64,000 bases of DNA. It comes from Aquisphaera giovannonii (GTDB lineage Bacteria > Planctomycetota > Planctomycetia > Isosphaerales > Isosphaeraceae). Positions 33,702-45,075 of this stretch are shown here, one piece after another; the first letter of the stretch is position 1; every line of letters starts with the position of its first letter. Location: contig NZ_CP042997.1 in assembly GCF_008087625.1 (NCBI RefSeq), positions 2,046,001-2,110,000 of the forward strand, given 5' to 3'. A program made the position numbers and the translations under genes. The notes beneath the pieces were generated by a model. That model had not been told where the DNA came from, made no database searches, and saw nothing but the letters and a program-made list of their open reading frames with translations.

Positions 33702-34055
33702 ATGGAGGAAATGTCCGAGGACATGGTGATCCGTACGGTGCCCGCCGAGCAGCCGCGGGTGAAGTCCTCGCCGCGGCGACAGCCGCCTTACGCGGTCGTC
33801 CTGCACAATGACGACGTCAACGGGCTCGGGTTCGTGGTGAACGTCCTGAGGCGGGTCTTCGGCTATCGGCCGTTGAAGGCCTTCCGGCTGGCGATCACGG
33901 CCCACGTGCGGGGCCGGAGCACGGTGTGGGTGGGCACCCTCGAGGTGGCCGAGCTCAAGGCCGAGCAGGTCCTCGCTTGCGGCCCGGACCCGGCCGCGAC
34001 CCGGGCGTCGGCCCGGCCGCTCCGGACGTCGCTCGAGCCGCGCCCGGCGGGCTGA
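33702..34055 (+). CDS. clpS: ClpS-like N-degron adaptor
   Basis: 117 residues from ATG 33702 (GTG 33699 just before it is an alternative). The core Y-A-V-V-L-H-N-D-D-V-N-G-L-G-F-V-V-N-V-L-R-R-V-F matches the ClpS motif (V-L-x-N-D-D) whose Asp residues and hydrophobic pocket bind N-terminal destabilising residues; A-I-T-A-H-V-R-G-R-S (H and G of the family) and V-A-E-L-K-A-E-Q-V follow. The first 25 residues are the flexible tail that enters ClpA. The C-terminal 20 residues are Arg/Pro-rich. It delivers substrates to ClpAP-type proteases; no clpA is next to it. Confidence 0.85.
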   Translation: MEEMSEDMVIRTVPAEQPRVKSSPRRQPPYAVVLHNDDVNGLGFVVNVLRRVFGYRPLKAFRLAITAHVRGRSTVWVGTLEVAELKAEQVLACGPDPAATRASARPLRTSLEPRPAG

Positions 34056-34080
34056 GGGCCGCCGGGCCGGCCCGCCTCGC

Positions 34081-34986
34081 TTACTTGCCGCCTCGCTTGG
34101 TGGGCGGGGGCTTGGGCGGCTCCGGGGGGGCCGAGGCGCGGGGCGGGGGCTTCTTCGCGGGCGGCGGCGGGGCAGGGGCCGAGGCGCCCGGTTTCTTCGC
34201 GTGTTCCTTGGCCGCGTCCCTGGGCTTCTTGTCGTCCTTCTCGGGTGCGGCGGGTGCGGCGGGTGCCTCCGCCGGCTTGGTCGCGCCCGAGCGGCCCCCG
34301 GCCTTCGCGGCCTCCTTCGCGGAATGCGCGTACGGGCAGAGCTTCCGGAGCTCGCAGCGGGGGCAGTCCGGCGTGCCGGGCACGCACGTGTCGTGCGCCA
34401 GCTCCTCGACGAGCTCGATGAATTCCTGCCCGCGGTTCTTGGGCACCGCCCGCTCCAGGACGGCCCGCAGCGTCGGGATGTCGGGCTCGGCGACCCCCAG
34501 CCGGTCGAGGGCGCGCCGGGTGGACGAGTCCACCGGGATGGCGTGGCCGCCGAGGGCGAGCTGGGTCACGGTCGCGGTGACGAAGTCGGAATGGAAGGCT
34601 TCGTAGGCCTGCAGGGCCTTGAGGGCCTCCTTCAGGGGCTTCTTCGCCAGGGCGTCGAGATTGAACCCGTAGGTCTTCTCGAAGAGCTGGCGCAGGAACC
34701 TGCGGATCCGCTGGGCTCGGGCCTCCGGGTCGGGGATGTCCGCGAGCGCTTCGCGGACCTCGTCGATGTGGCTGACGCGGACGTCGTTCCAATCGAAGAA
34801 GCTGTCCTTGAAGCGGGAGAGCGCCTGGTTGGCCTGCTCCCGCGTGACGTCCTCGTGGCAGACCCCGTAGACGACGGCCTCGAGGATGCTGAGGCGCCCG
34901 GGGGCCCGGTCCGGCTTGGGCTTGTACCTGCGCTTCAGGTGGGAGTGGATGTCGTTGAGGAACTGGGATTTGCTTTGTGTGGCCAT
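34081..34986 (-). CDS. Endonuclease III-like (HhH-GPD, 4Fe-4S) protein with Pro/Lys tail
   Basis: 301 residues. Residues 20-195 have the fold of base-excision glycosylases, ending in the Fe-S loop C-V-P-G-T-P-D-C-P-R-C-E-L-R-K-L-C, with the C-x6-C-x2-C-x5-C spacing of endonuclease III and MutY. A conserved Asp stands in I-P-V-D-S-S-T-R-R-A-L-D-R-L-G (equivalent of V-D-T-H-V-x-R). The helix-hairpin-helix segment L-P-G-V-G-x-K-T-A with the lyase lysine is replaced by L-Q-A-Y-E-A-F-H-S-D-F-V-T-A-T-V, so it may lack lyase activity or act on a different substrate. Residues 210-301 are a Lys/Pro/Ala-rich tail, likely disordered and DNA-binding. Last gene of the nusA-infB-rbfA run. Confidence 0.82.
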   Translation of the reverse strand: MATQSKSQFLNDIHSHLKRRYKPKPDRAPGRLSILEAVVYGVCHEDVTREQANQALSRFKDSFFDWNDVRVSHIDEVREALADIPDPEARAQRIRRFLRQLFEKTYGFNLDALAKKPLKEALKALQAYEAFHSDFVTATVTQLALGGHAIPVDSSTRRALDRLGVAEPDIPTLRAVLERAVPKNRGQEFIELVEELAHDTCVPGTPDCPRCELRKLCPYAHSAKEAAKAGGRSGATKPAEAPAAPAAPEKDDKKPRDAAKEHAKKPGASAPAPPPPAKKPPPRASAPPEPPKPPPTKRGGK

Positions 34987-35103
34987 GGGGGAGATTGTGT
35001 CTGGATGCGGTTGGAGCGTCGCCTTGCGAGGGGCCTCGACGCGGGTATTCGACGGCGTCAGGGGCGGGGGCCGGGCGCCCGCCGGGGCCGGCCGGGCGAG
35101 CGA

Positions 35104-35580
35104 TCAGGGGTCGCGGGGCTCGGACGCGGGTCCGGGCCGCGGGAGGACGTCGCCCTCGTCCTCGCGGCCGCCCTCGTCCTCGTCGTCGGCCCCCTCCGGT
35201 CCGGGGGCCGGGGCGTCGCCCTCGCCCGGCTTGCGGTCCGAGGCGACGGCCTCGGCGATGAGGCGGGCCATCTCGACCGACTTCTTGACGCTGTCGTCGA
35301 TCTTGAAGGAGAGGACCGGGGTGACCTTGGTCTGGAGGCGTGCGGCGACCTTGGCCTGGAGGAATCCGGCGGCGTGCTTGAGGCCCGCGAGGGCGAGCTT
35401 CTGCTCCCCCGGCGTGCCCATGACGCTCACGTAGACGGTGGCGTTCCTGAGGTCGCCGGAAACCTCCGAGCGGAGGACCGTGACGCCGCGGATGCGCGGA
35501 TCCGAGGCCTCGAAGAGGACGGCGGAGGCCACGACTTCGCGGATCGCTTCGGCGACTCGGAGGCTTCGATGGGACGGCAT
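35104..35580 (-). CDS. rbfA: Ribosome-binding factor A
   Basis: 158 residues. A KH-type fold with R-S-L-R-V-A-E-A-I-R-E-V-V at the N-terminus, D-P-R-I-R-G-V-T-V-L-R-S-E-V-S-G-D-L-R-N-A-T-V-Y-V-S-V, and L-Q-T-K-V-T-P-V-L-S-F-K-I-D-D-S-V. Residues 125-158 are an acidic, low-complexity tail beyond the usual domain. RbfA helps mature the 30S subunit 5' domain of 16S rRNA and cold adaptation. It follows infB by 112 bases, the normal neighbour in nusA-infB operons. Confidence 0.94.
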   Translation of the reverse strand: MPSHRSLRVAEAIREVVASAVLFEASDPRIRGVTVLRSEVSGDLRNATVYVSVMGTPGEQKLALAGLKHAAGFLQAKVAARLQTKVTPVLSFKIDDSVKKSVEMARLIAEAVASDRKPGEGDAPAPGPEGADDEDEGGREDEGDVLPRPGPASEPRDP

Positions 35581-35692
35581 ACCGGGGCCTCGGGGTGTTC
35601 CAACGGCAGGCGGCCGGGGGGCAGGGCGGGTGCCCTTGCGCCCCGGCCGTCCCGGGAGGGCCGATCCGGGCGCGGGGCCCGGCGCGGCGTCG

Positions 35693-38905
<3,213 letters not shown>

Positions 38906-38918
38906 AGGCAACTCCTCC
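38906..38918 (-). promoter_or_regulatory. RBS that fixes the TTG start of infB
   Basis: GGGAGGAG on the minus strand 6 bases before TTG 38905. The frame stays open upstream into nusA (to 39316) but has no family signature there. Confidence 0.7.
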
Positions 38919-39182
38919 CGGAGGGGGCTCCGGATGGCCGTGGTCTTCACGGCCGCGTCTTGGATTCGTCGTGTGCGGGCGTCGCTGCCGGGGCCGCCCG
39001 TTCCCAGGGACGAGGCCGCGACCGGAAGCGTGGGGCGGGTTGCCCGGCCCCCGCGGCGCCCGCCCCGGCCTGGGGCCGGCGGGCGTCTCGCGGGTCGGGG
39101 ACCGCGTCTCGTCTGTGTCAATCCTGCGGGAAGACGGCAAGGGGGCCCCGCCGCGGCGCGGGACGAGGCCCAGGAGGGTTCG

Positions 39183-40859
39183 CTACGACACGTCGCCGCC
39201 GTGCGGCGTGACCTCGGGGGATTCACGATCGTCGGGGTGAGTCTCCGCGGAGTGGGCCGGGGGCGTCTCGGGCTCCGGGGGCGCCGGCCGGCCGGCGCCC
39301 CCGCTCTCGACCGCATCGGTGACGATGCGGATGGACGCCCCCTGGTCGTCGTCGCTGGGCCTGGACGTCACCTCATGGCCCTGGCGTGAGCGGCCATACT
39401 TCTCTTCGGACAGGGCCACGTCGTGAATCTCGTCGTCGCTCGCCTCGTCGGCCTCCGGATCCGGGTTCTCGTCGGTGGGTAAGTCGTCCGCGGCCGCGTC
39501 GTCGAGTTCGGGGGGCAAGGCCGAATCGACCTCGGCGGCCGAGTTGCCGTCGTGCATCGTCTGGGATTCGACTGGATCGGACTCGTCGCCCGCCGGCGCC
39601 TCGTCGGGGCTCGCCGCGGCGGACTCGTCGCCCTCGGCGGCCGCCTCCTGGCTCGCGAACTGCTCGAGGAGCGCGGCGGCGGCCCGCCCCCCCTTGCGCC
39701 TGGGGAGGTCCTCGGATTGCTCCTCGGCCATGACCTCGGCCCGCGCGACGATGTCCGTGGCCTGTTCTTCGCTCAGGCCCTCGATCGTGTTCACAAGATC
39801 AGGGATTTCCATGACCGAGAGGTCGTCGTAGCTGAGGATCCCCTGCTCGACGAGGCGCTCGGCCAGCTCGGTCTCGACGCCCTCGATCTTCTCGAAGGAC
39901 TTCACGGCCTTCTCGATGACCTCGTCGAGCTCCTCGGCGGTCATGATCTCGATGTCCCAGCCCACCAGCTTGGAGGCCAGGCGGACGTTCTGGCCGCGGC
40001 GGCCGATCGCCAGCGAGAGCTGGTCGTCGCGGACCAGGACGATGGCCCGGCCCAGCAGGTGGCACAGCATCACCTCGTCGATCTCGGCCGGCTGCAAGGC
40101 GTTGGGGATCAGGACCTGGAGCGACTCGTTCCAGCGCACGATGTCGATCCGCTCGCCGGCCAGCTCGTCCACGATGTTCTTGATGCGGGTGCCGCGGACG
40201 CCCACGCAGGCGCCGACGGCGTCGATCTTGGTGTCGATCGAGGTGACGGCGACCTTGGAGCGGTACCCGGCCTCGCGGGCGAGCGCGCGGATGGCGATGA
40301 TCTGGTCGGCGATCTCGGGGATCTCGAGCTCGAAGAGGCGGCGGACGAAGTCCGGGTGGGTGCGGCTGAGGATGATCTTGACCCGCTGGCCGACCTTGCG
40401 GACGTCCAGGATGATCGCGCGGATCCGCTCGTTGGGGTGGTAGCTCTCGCCGGGGATCTGCTCGCCGCGGGGCAGGATGGCGTCGGTCTTGCCCAGATTG
40501 ACGATGACGGCGCCGCCCTCGAACCGCACCACCGTCCCGGTGACGAGGTCCCCGCGCTGGTCCTCGAACTCGTCGAAGAGGCTATCCCGCTCGGCCTCCC
40601 GGAACTTCTGGATGATCACCTGCTTGGCCGTCTGGGCGGAGATCCGCCCCAGCTCCGCGGGATCCATCCGGACGCCGTCCATGGTCGCGTCCAGCGAGCC
40701 GGTGTCCGGGTCGAAGTTCACCTCGATCGATTCGGCGTCCGGATAATGCTTCCGCGCGGCGGTCTGCACGGCGGACCGGATCCCCTCGATCAGGACCTCC
40801 TTGGGGATGTTCTTGTCGCGGTGGATGCTGTCCACGATCCGGACGAGGTCAACGCTCAT
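39183..40859 (-). CDS. nusA: Transcription termination/antitermination factor NusA
   Basis: 558 residues. N-terminal RNA-polymerase-binding domain (1-125; [14 protein letters not shown]), S1 domain (about 130-200; [13 protein letters not shown]), KH1 ([14 protein letters not shown]) and KH2 ([15 protein letters not shown]) carrying the G-x-x-G loops. After about residue 410 comes an acidic, Ala/Asp/Glu/Ser-rich tail of about 140 residues with no known motif. NusA binds elongating polymerase and nascent RNA to regulate pausing, termination and antitermination. First gene of nusA-infB-rbfA; rimP, usually just upstream, is absent. Confidence 0.96.
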   Translation of the reverse strand: MSVDLVRIVDSIHRDKNIPKEVLIEGIRSAVQTAARKHYPDAESIEVNFDPDTGSLDATMDGVRMDPAELGRISAQTAKQVIIQKFREAERDSLFDEFEDQRGDLVTGTVVRFEGGAVIVNLGKTDAILPRGEQIPGESYHPNERIRAIILDVRKVGQRVKIILSRTHPDFVRRLFELEIPEIADQIIAIRALAREAGYRSKVAVTSIDTKIDAVGACVGVRGTRIKNIVDELAGERIDIVRWNESLQVLIPNALQPAEIDEVMLCHLLGRAIVLVRDDQLSLAIGRRGQNVRLASKLVGWDIEIMTAEELDEVIEKAVKSFEKIEGVETELAERLVEQGILSYDDLSVMEIPDLVNTIEGLSEEQATDIVARAEVMAEEQSEDLPRRKGGRAAAALLEQFASQEAAAEGDESAAASPDEAPAGDESDPVESQTMHDGNSAAEVDSALPPELDDAAADDLPTDENPDPEADEASDDEIHDVALSEEKYGRSRQGHEVTSRPSDDDQGASIRIVTDAVESGGAGRPAPPEPETPPAHSAETHPDDRESPEVTPHGGDVS

Positions 40860-40947
40860 TCAATCCCTCCGAAGGCCTGCTCGCCACCGTCTCGATGGTT
40901 ACCGAATCGTACCGCGGAAAACCACGCCGGGCGACCCGGAAACGCAA

Positions 40948-40978
40948 CGAGCCGCGCCCGGCTTGCGGGCGGGGCTCG
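40948..40978 (-). promoter_or_regulatory. Hairpin in the nusA leader
   Basis: 13-base stem (40948-40960 with 40966-40978, one mismatch) and 5-base loop, about 90 bases before nusA and inside the transcript expected from the 41144 promoter. Only a weak T-rich stretch follows, so attenuation is possible but unproven. Confidence 0.4.
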
Positions 40979-41143
40979 GTCTTCCTGTCGCATTGCCATC
41001 GAGCAGAGCAACGCCTCCCCTCGGATCCATCCCCGCGAGTCGACCGCACGGCCCGACCCGGCGCTCATGATGGAACCAAGCCCCGCATGGGCCATGCCCG
41101 AAAACCCCTCGGTTCTCCCGGCCTCGACCCAACACCTAATTTA

Positions 41144-41167
41144 TCAAAGAGTTGACAGGCCTGTCAA
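41144..41167 (-). promoter_or_regulatory. Promoter of nusA operon (shares palindromic -35 with tatD)
   Basis: Minus strand TTGACA (41162-41167) within the palindrome TTGACAGGCCTGTCAA (41152-41167); 18-base spacer; TAAATT near 41138-41143. Leader of about 275 bases to nusA. Confidence 0.5.
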
Positions 41168-41180
41168 GCGTCCCAACAAT
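41152..41180 (+). promoter_or_regulatory. Promoter of tatD (shares palindromic -35 with nusA)
   Basis: Plus strand TTGACA (41152-41157) is the left half of the same palindrome; 17-base spacer; AACAAT (41175-41180). The remaining 41181-41401 shows no gene. Confidence 0.5.
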
Positions 41181-41401
41181 GCTCGGGCAAATCGCGGCAA
41201 ATCTCCATGGAGCCCGCCTCCCTTGGCCCGTCGCCCGGGGCGATTCGCCGCGCGGCCGCGGCAGGCCGGACGTGCCCGTGAGATATCCCGGACGCCGAGT
41301 TCAAGGCCGCGGGCCGACTGTCGGGGCCCCTCGGCCCGTGCCTCCGGGAGCCGCCGAGACCGTGCGGCGCCCGCAGACGTGACGCCCCAGGGAAGCCGAG
41401 C

Positions 41402-42217
41402 ATGAAGCCACCCATCCCGCGGCATGAGCCGCTCGTCGACACGCACGCCCACCTCGCCGACGACCGCCTCCGCGGCGAGCTCGACGGGGTCCTCGCCCGG
41501 GCCCGCGACGCCGGCCTCCGGCAGGTCCTCGCCATCGGCACGACCGCCGAGGATAGCCGTTCAGTCGTGCAGATTGCACAGCGGCACGCGGGCGTCCACG
41601 CGGCCGTCGGTGTGCAGCCCAATCACGTGGCGGAGGCGGGGCCGGGGGACTGGGAGGAGATTGTCGTCCTGAGTCGCGAGAGGAAGGTCGTGGCGATCGG
41701 CGAGACCGGGCTGGATCGGTACTGGGACCGGGCCCCGTTCGGACTCCAGCAGGACTGGTTCGACAGGCACCTCGCGCTGGCGTACGAGCGCGACCTGCCC
41801 GTCGTCATCCACTGCCGGGATTGCGAGGGCGACATCATCGAGCAGCTGGGCCGCCTGGGGCGGCCGGTGCGGGGCGTCCTGCACTCGTTCACGGGCAACG
41901 CCGGGCACGCGGCCGCCTTCCTGGGCCTGGGACTGCACATCTCCGTCGCGGGGATGATCACCTTTTCCAACAAATCTCTCGACGCCCTCCGCGACGCCGT
42001 CCGGACGATCCCGGATGATCGGCTGCTCATCGAGACGGACAGCCCCTATCTCAGTCCGCAGCCGGTTCGCGGTCGGCCCAATCAGCCCGCACACCTCGCC
42101 TGGACGGCGGAGTTCGTCGCGGGCATCCGCGGGACCTCCCCCGAGGCCCTCGCCCGCCAGACGACATCGAACGCCCGCGAGCTCTTCCGATTGCCCGCCG
42201 GTGAGACGATCGGCTGA
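41402..42217 (+). CDS. tatD: TatD family metal-dependent deoxyribonuclease
   Basis: 271 residues. TIM-barrel metallohydrolase motifs in order: V-D-T-H-A-H-L (metal His pair, residues 12-18), A-I-G-E-T-G-L-D (metal Glu), P-V-V-I-H-C-R-D, G-V-L-H-S-F-T-G and L-L-I-E-T-D-S-P-Y-L (metal Asp). The C-terminal helix ends N-A-R-E-L-F-R-L-P, as usual. Members remove nucleotides from DNA 3' ends and are linked to repair of oxidative damage. It is divergent from the nusA operon. Confidence 0.94.
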   Translation: MKPPIPRHEPLVDTHAHLADDRLRGELDGVLARARDAGLRQVLAIGTTAEDSRSVVQIAQRHAGVHAAVGVQPNHVAEAGPGDWEEIVVLSRERKVVAIGETGLDRYWDRAPFGLQQDWFDRHLALAYERDLPVVIHCRDCEGDIIEQLGRLGRPVRGVLHSFTGNAGHAAAFLGLGLHISVAGMITFSNKSLDALRDAVRTIPDDRLLIETDSPYLSPQPVRGRPNQPAHLAWTAEFVAGIRGTSPEALARQTTSNARELFRLPAGETIG

Positions 42218-42437
42218 GGCGATGAGGTCCGGGTGCGTGGCACGCCCTATGCATATAGTGCCACCCGCAAATCGAGAACGATATCCCCGGTGATCCTGGC
42301 GTTTCGCCTCGACGGGGACGCCAATCTCCATTCTAATCACGCACTCGCACGGGCCCGCCGTCTTATGGCGGACGGTGTCCGGACGAGTGGGCTTGGGTCG
42401 GTGTTCGGGTCGGGCGAAGGCCCGCCCGGGGGATCCC

Positions 42438-42674
42438 ATGACGATGAGCGCGGCCAACCTGGAAAGCGTCCTGATCTTCGGGCCCATCCTGCTCCTGGTC
42501 GCGGCCGGCGCGATGATCGCTTCGCGGAGCGGCGTGACCCGGTTGAGCACCGGCCAGGACTATCTCAAGGTGGCGGGCAACCTTTCCCAGATGATGCTCC
42601 GCATCTTCGGGTACGTGATCATCCTCATGGGGATCCAGTACATGATCGGGATGCGACCGAGCCTCGGATGGTGA
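42438..42674 (+). CDS. Small two-helix membrane protein
   Basis: 78 residues from ATG 42438 (a second ATG two codons later). Hydrophobic segments at about 11-29 (V-L-I-F-G-P-I-L-L-L-V-A-A-G-A-M-I-A) and 54-70 (I-F-G-Y-V-I-I-L-M-G-I-Q-Y-M). The loop holds S-R-S-G-V-T-R-L-S-T-G-Q-D-Y. No known motif. It lies 220 bases after tatD on the same strand and converges on queE. Function not recognised. Confidence 0.65.
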   Translation: MTMSAANLESVLIFGPILLLVAAGAMIASRSGVTRLSTGQDYLKVAGNLSQMMLRIFGYVIILMGIQYMIGMRPSLGW

Positions 42675-42701
42675 GGGGTCGGGGAGCCGCATCGCATCGG
42701 A

Positions 42702-43427
42702 TCAGACGCCCCGAGCGTTCGGGTCCCAGAGGACCTTGTGCTGCTGGATCTGGAGCCGGATCGGCAGCCGCGTCTCCAGGATCCAGCCGGCGAGTTCGGT
42801 CGCGTTCAGGCGTCCGGCGGCCGCGCTGAAGAGGACGGGGCAACGCTCCAGCAGGCGGAGCTCGCGGACAATTTCGACGGCCCAGTCGAAGTCGCGGCGG
42901 TCGCAGAGGACCAGCTTGAGCTCGTCCGTCGGCCGGAGATGATCGAGGTTGCGCCAGATGTTCGCGGCCACCTCGCCCGAGCCGGGCGTCTTGAGATCCA
43001 GGATGACCCGTACCCGGGGATCGACCGCCGAGGTGTCCACGGCCCCGCTCGTTTCGAGGAGGACCGTCTTCCCCAAGTCCGCCAGCCGGGACATGAGCGG
43101 CAGGACTTCGGGCTGGAGCAGGGGCTCCCCGCCGGTGATCTCGACGAGGTCGTCGCCGAAGCCCAGGGCCCGCTCGACGACCTCATCGAGGGTCATCGGC
43201 CCGCCCTCGTGGAAGGCGTGCCGCGTGTCGCAGTAGACGCAGCGCAGGTGACAGGCCGTGAGCCGGATGAAGACGCACGGGAGCCCCATGAACGTGCTTT
43301 CGCCCTGGAGGCTCCGGTAGATCTCGTGGATGACGAGGGAGCCGGGAGGCTTGCTCCGCAGCGCCTTGAGTCGCCGCGCGAGGGCGTCGGCGGGGTGATC
43401 CACGGAATTGCTCGCCGCGCTGATCAT
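42702..43427 (-). CDS. queE: 7-carboxy-7-deazaguanine synthase-like radical SAM protein
   Basis: 241 residues from ATG 43427. Radical SAM C-x3-C-x2-C motif is C-H-L-R-C-V-Y-C (C residues bind the 4Fe-4S cluster); preceding E-I-Y-R-S-L-Q-G-E-S-T-F-M-G and F-I-R-L-T are QueE signatures, as are E-I-T-G-G-E-P-L-L-Q and the later W-x-x-D-H-L-R-P-T-D-E-L-K. It makes CDG from carboxytetrahydropterin in the preQ0/queuosine pathway. No queC, queD or queF is seen in the window. A NADAR-domain gene lies upstream on the same strand (113-base gap). Confidence 0.9.
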   Translation of the reverse strand: MISAASNSVDHPADALARRLKALRSKPPGSLVIHEIYRSLQGESTFMGLPCVFIRLTACHLRCVYCDTRHAFHEGGPMTLDEVVERALGFGDDLVEITGGEPLLQPEVLPLMSRLADLGKTVLLETSGAVDTSAVDPRVRVILDLKTPGSGEVAANIWRNLDHLRPTDELKLVLCDRRDFDWAVEIVRELRLLERCPVLFSAAAGRLNATELAGWILETRLPIRLQIQQHKVLWDPNARGV

Positions 43428-43540
43428 GGGCCTGGGAGGTCCGGAGGCAGGGCCCCTGGGGCGGCCCTCGGGTCGGGATGGAGACGCGTCCAGCGTATCC
43501 GAGGGCCCCGGCCATTGAGAACCCCAGGGCGAGCGATGCC

Positions 43541-43978
43541 TCAGCGCCGCAACTCGTCTCGCACCCGCATGAGGATCTCGCCGAGCCGATTCCTGCCGCT
43601 GCCGTCGCCGCCGTCGCCCCAGTAGGCGTCGTTCGCCGTGTGCTCCACGATCGTCGCGTCGCCGGTCGCCAGGAGCAGCTTGCGGAGCGGCTCGTGCTGG
43701 GTGAACTTGGCGAGGACGGCCTCGTGCATGATCGACTCCTTGACGGCCTCCCAATCCGGCCGCAGGGGTCGCGAGCGGCTGCGGCCCATCCTCGCGGCGA
43801 TCATCGGCGACTTCGCCCGGCGTACGGCCTCCTCGTCGGGCGACCCGGCGAACTTCTGCGCCTGGAAGTAGTGCTCGCTCGTCGGCCAGGTCCGGCCCTT
43901 CAGCACGACGGGATGGGGGGAGAAGTTCGAGAAGGCCCCGTGCGACCCGGTGACGGAATAGAAGCGGATCACGGCCAT
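43541..43978 (-). CDS. NADAR/YbiA-like protein
   Basis: 145 residues from ATG 43978; the open frame upstream (to 44188) is not supported. Motifs of the NADAR (YbiA) superfamily: I-R-F-Y-S-V-T-G-S-H-G-A-F-S-N-F-S-P-H-P-V (F-S-N-F-S/Y core), W-P-T-S-E-H-Y-F-Q-A-Q-K-F and the C-terminal D-A-Y-W-G-D-G-G-D-G-S-G-R-N-R-L-G-E-I-L. Family members act on ADP-ribose derivatives and related N-glycosides (for example YbiA hydrolyses riboflavin intermediates, others remove ADP-ribose from guanine). Which of these applies here cannot be read from sequence. It is divergent from the methyltransferase gene (208-base gap). Confidence 0.88.
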   Translation of the reverse strand: MAVIRFYSVTGSHGAFSNFSPHPVVLKGRTWPTSEHYFQAQKFAGSPDEEAVRRAKSPMIAARMGRSRSRPLRPDWEAVKESIMHEAVLAKFTQHEPLRKLLLATGDATIVEHTANDAYWGDGGDGSGRNRLGEILMRVRDELRR

Positions 43979-44186
43979 GATCGGTACGACTCGCCAGGTG
44001 GAACGGCCCTCGCCCCGGGCCGATGGTCTCGCCCCACATTGCCGGAGGACACGCCGGGGAATCCTCGGGTTCGATGAGCCGGGTCGTCTGGCCTTGTCCG
44101 GGGCGGCCGATCCGACTATGGTGTCGGGCCTCAGGAGAACCGCGCCCAGGATACGCGGCCGCTGCTGCATCAAGGAGGATCGCCCC

Positions 44187-44987
44187 ATGCTCCGCGCCTA
44201 CACGGAAGACCTCTCGCCCGCCACGCGCGCCCGCCTCTTGCTCAAGACGCTGATGTTCCCCGGGACCAACTGGGTCAGCCGGGACAAGTCCCGCGTGGCC
44301 CGGATGTTCCTGCAGGGGACGCCGGAACGGCCGGTCCGGACGCTCGACTGCGGGTGCGGCAATGCGTACTTCTCCATCGAGGCGGTGCGCCGCGGCTCCC
44401 GCTGCCTCGGGATCACGATCCACGAGTGGGAGAAGCGGAACTGCGAGGAGATGCGGGCCTTCCGCGGCCTCTCCCCCGAGGCCCTCGAGTTCCGCCAGGC
44501 GACCCTCGAGACCCTCGCGGCGGAGCCCGAACAGAACGGCCGGTACGACCAGGTGATCCTCCTGGACGTGATCGAGCATATCCTGGACGCCCGCAAGGCC
44601 CTCCGCCAGATCCACGGCCTGCTCGACGAGGACGGCCTCGTCTACATCACGACGCCGGACCGCGACTGGCAAGCCCACTCCGACCGGATCCGGGTGACCC
44701 GATACGAGGATGGCTGGCACGTCCGCAACGGCTACACGTTCGAGCAGCTGGAGCGGGTCCTCGAGGAGTCCGGCTTCGAGCCCGTGGATCGCCTCCGCTT
44801 CGGCAACCTGGGCTCCACCGCGGTGACCTGGATCCAGCACAGGATCTTCCGGTCGTGGACCGACCCCCTGACGGTCGCCTTCTACCCGCTCCTGAAGCTG
44901 CTGGCGGTCGCCCTCTCGCCCTGGAAGGATCCGCACACGATCTTCGTCCTCGCCCGCAAGAGGCGAGCGGCCGCGCCCTCTCATTGA
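44187..44987 (+). CDS. Class I SAM-dependent methyltransferase
   Basis: 266 residues from ATG 44187 (AAGGAGG at 44173-44179, 7-base spacing). Motif I L-D-C-G-C-G-N-A-Y-F-S (SAM-binding, about residues 53-63), a post-I region C-L-G-I-T-I-H-E, motif IV V-I-L-L-D-V-I-E-H-I, and the downstream helix with H-G-L-L-D-E-D-G. A C-terminal segment (about 215-255) is hydrophobic, T-V-A-F-Y-P-L-L-K-L-L-A-V-A-L-S, and could contact the membrane. UbiG/lipid- or quinone-type methyltransferases have similar shape, but the substrate is unknown. Confidence 0.82.
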   Translation: MLRAYTEDLSPATRARLLLKTLMFPGTNWVSRDKSRVARMFLQGTPERPVRTLDCGCGNAYFSIEAVRRGSRCLGITIHEWEKRNCEEMRAFRGLSPEALEFRQATLETLAAEPEQNGRYDQVILLDVIEHILDARKALRQIHGLLDEDGLVYITTPDRDWQAHSDRIRVTRYEDGWHVRNGYTFEQLERVLEESGFEPVDRLRFGNLGSTAVTWIQHRIFRSWTDPLTVAFYPLLKLLAVALSPWKDPHTIFVLARKRRAAAPSH

Positions 44988-44988
44988 G

Positions 44989-45018
44989 TTGACCCCATCC
45001 GCCCGGGGGGCGTAGATT
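44989..45018 (+). promoter_or_regulatory. Promoter of the ROK kinase gene
   Basis: TTGACC (44989-44994), 18-base spacer, TAGATT (45013-45018), immediately after the methyltransferase stop and about 58 bases before ATG 45076. Confidence 0.55.
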
Positions 45019-45075
45019 AGCCCGTCCCTGGGTGTCCTCGGTCTCGGATGGTTCGTGCAGCGGGGTGTGAGGTCC

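Noticed and set aside
38906-39316. Upstream in-frame extension of infB into nusA
   Set aside because: No RBS and only Arg/Pro-rich sequence; the TTG at 38905 has a strong RBS and gives the normal IF-2 N-terminus.
43979-44188. N-terminal extension of the NADAR gene
   Set aside because: Arg/Pro-rich, unlike the family; the ATG at 43978 starts right before the conserved core.
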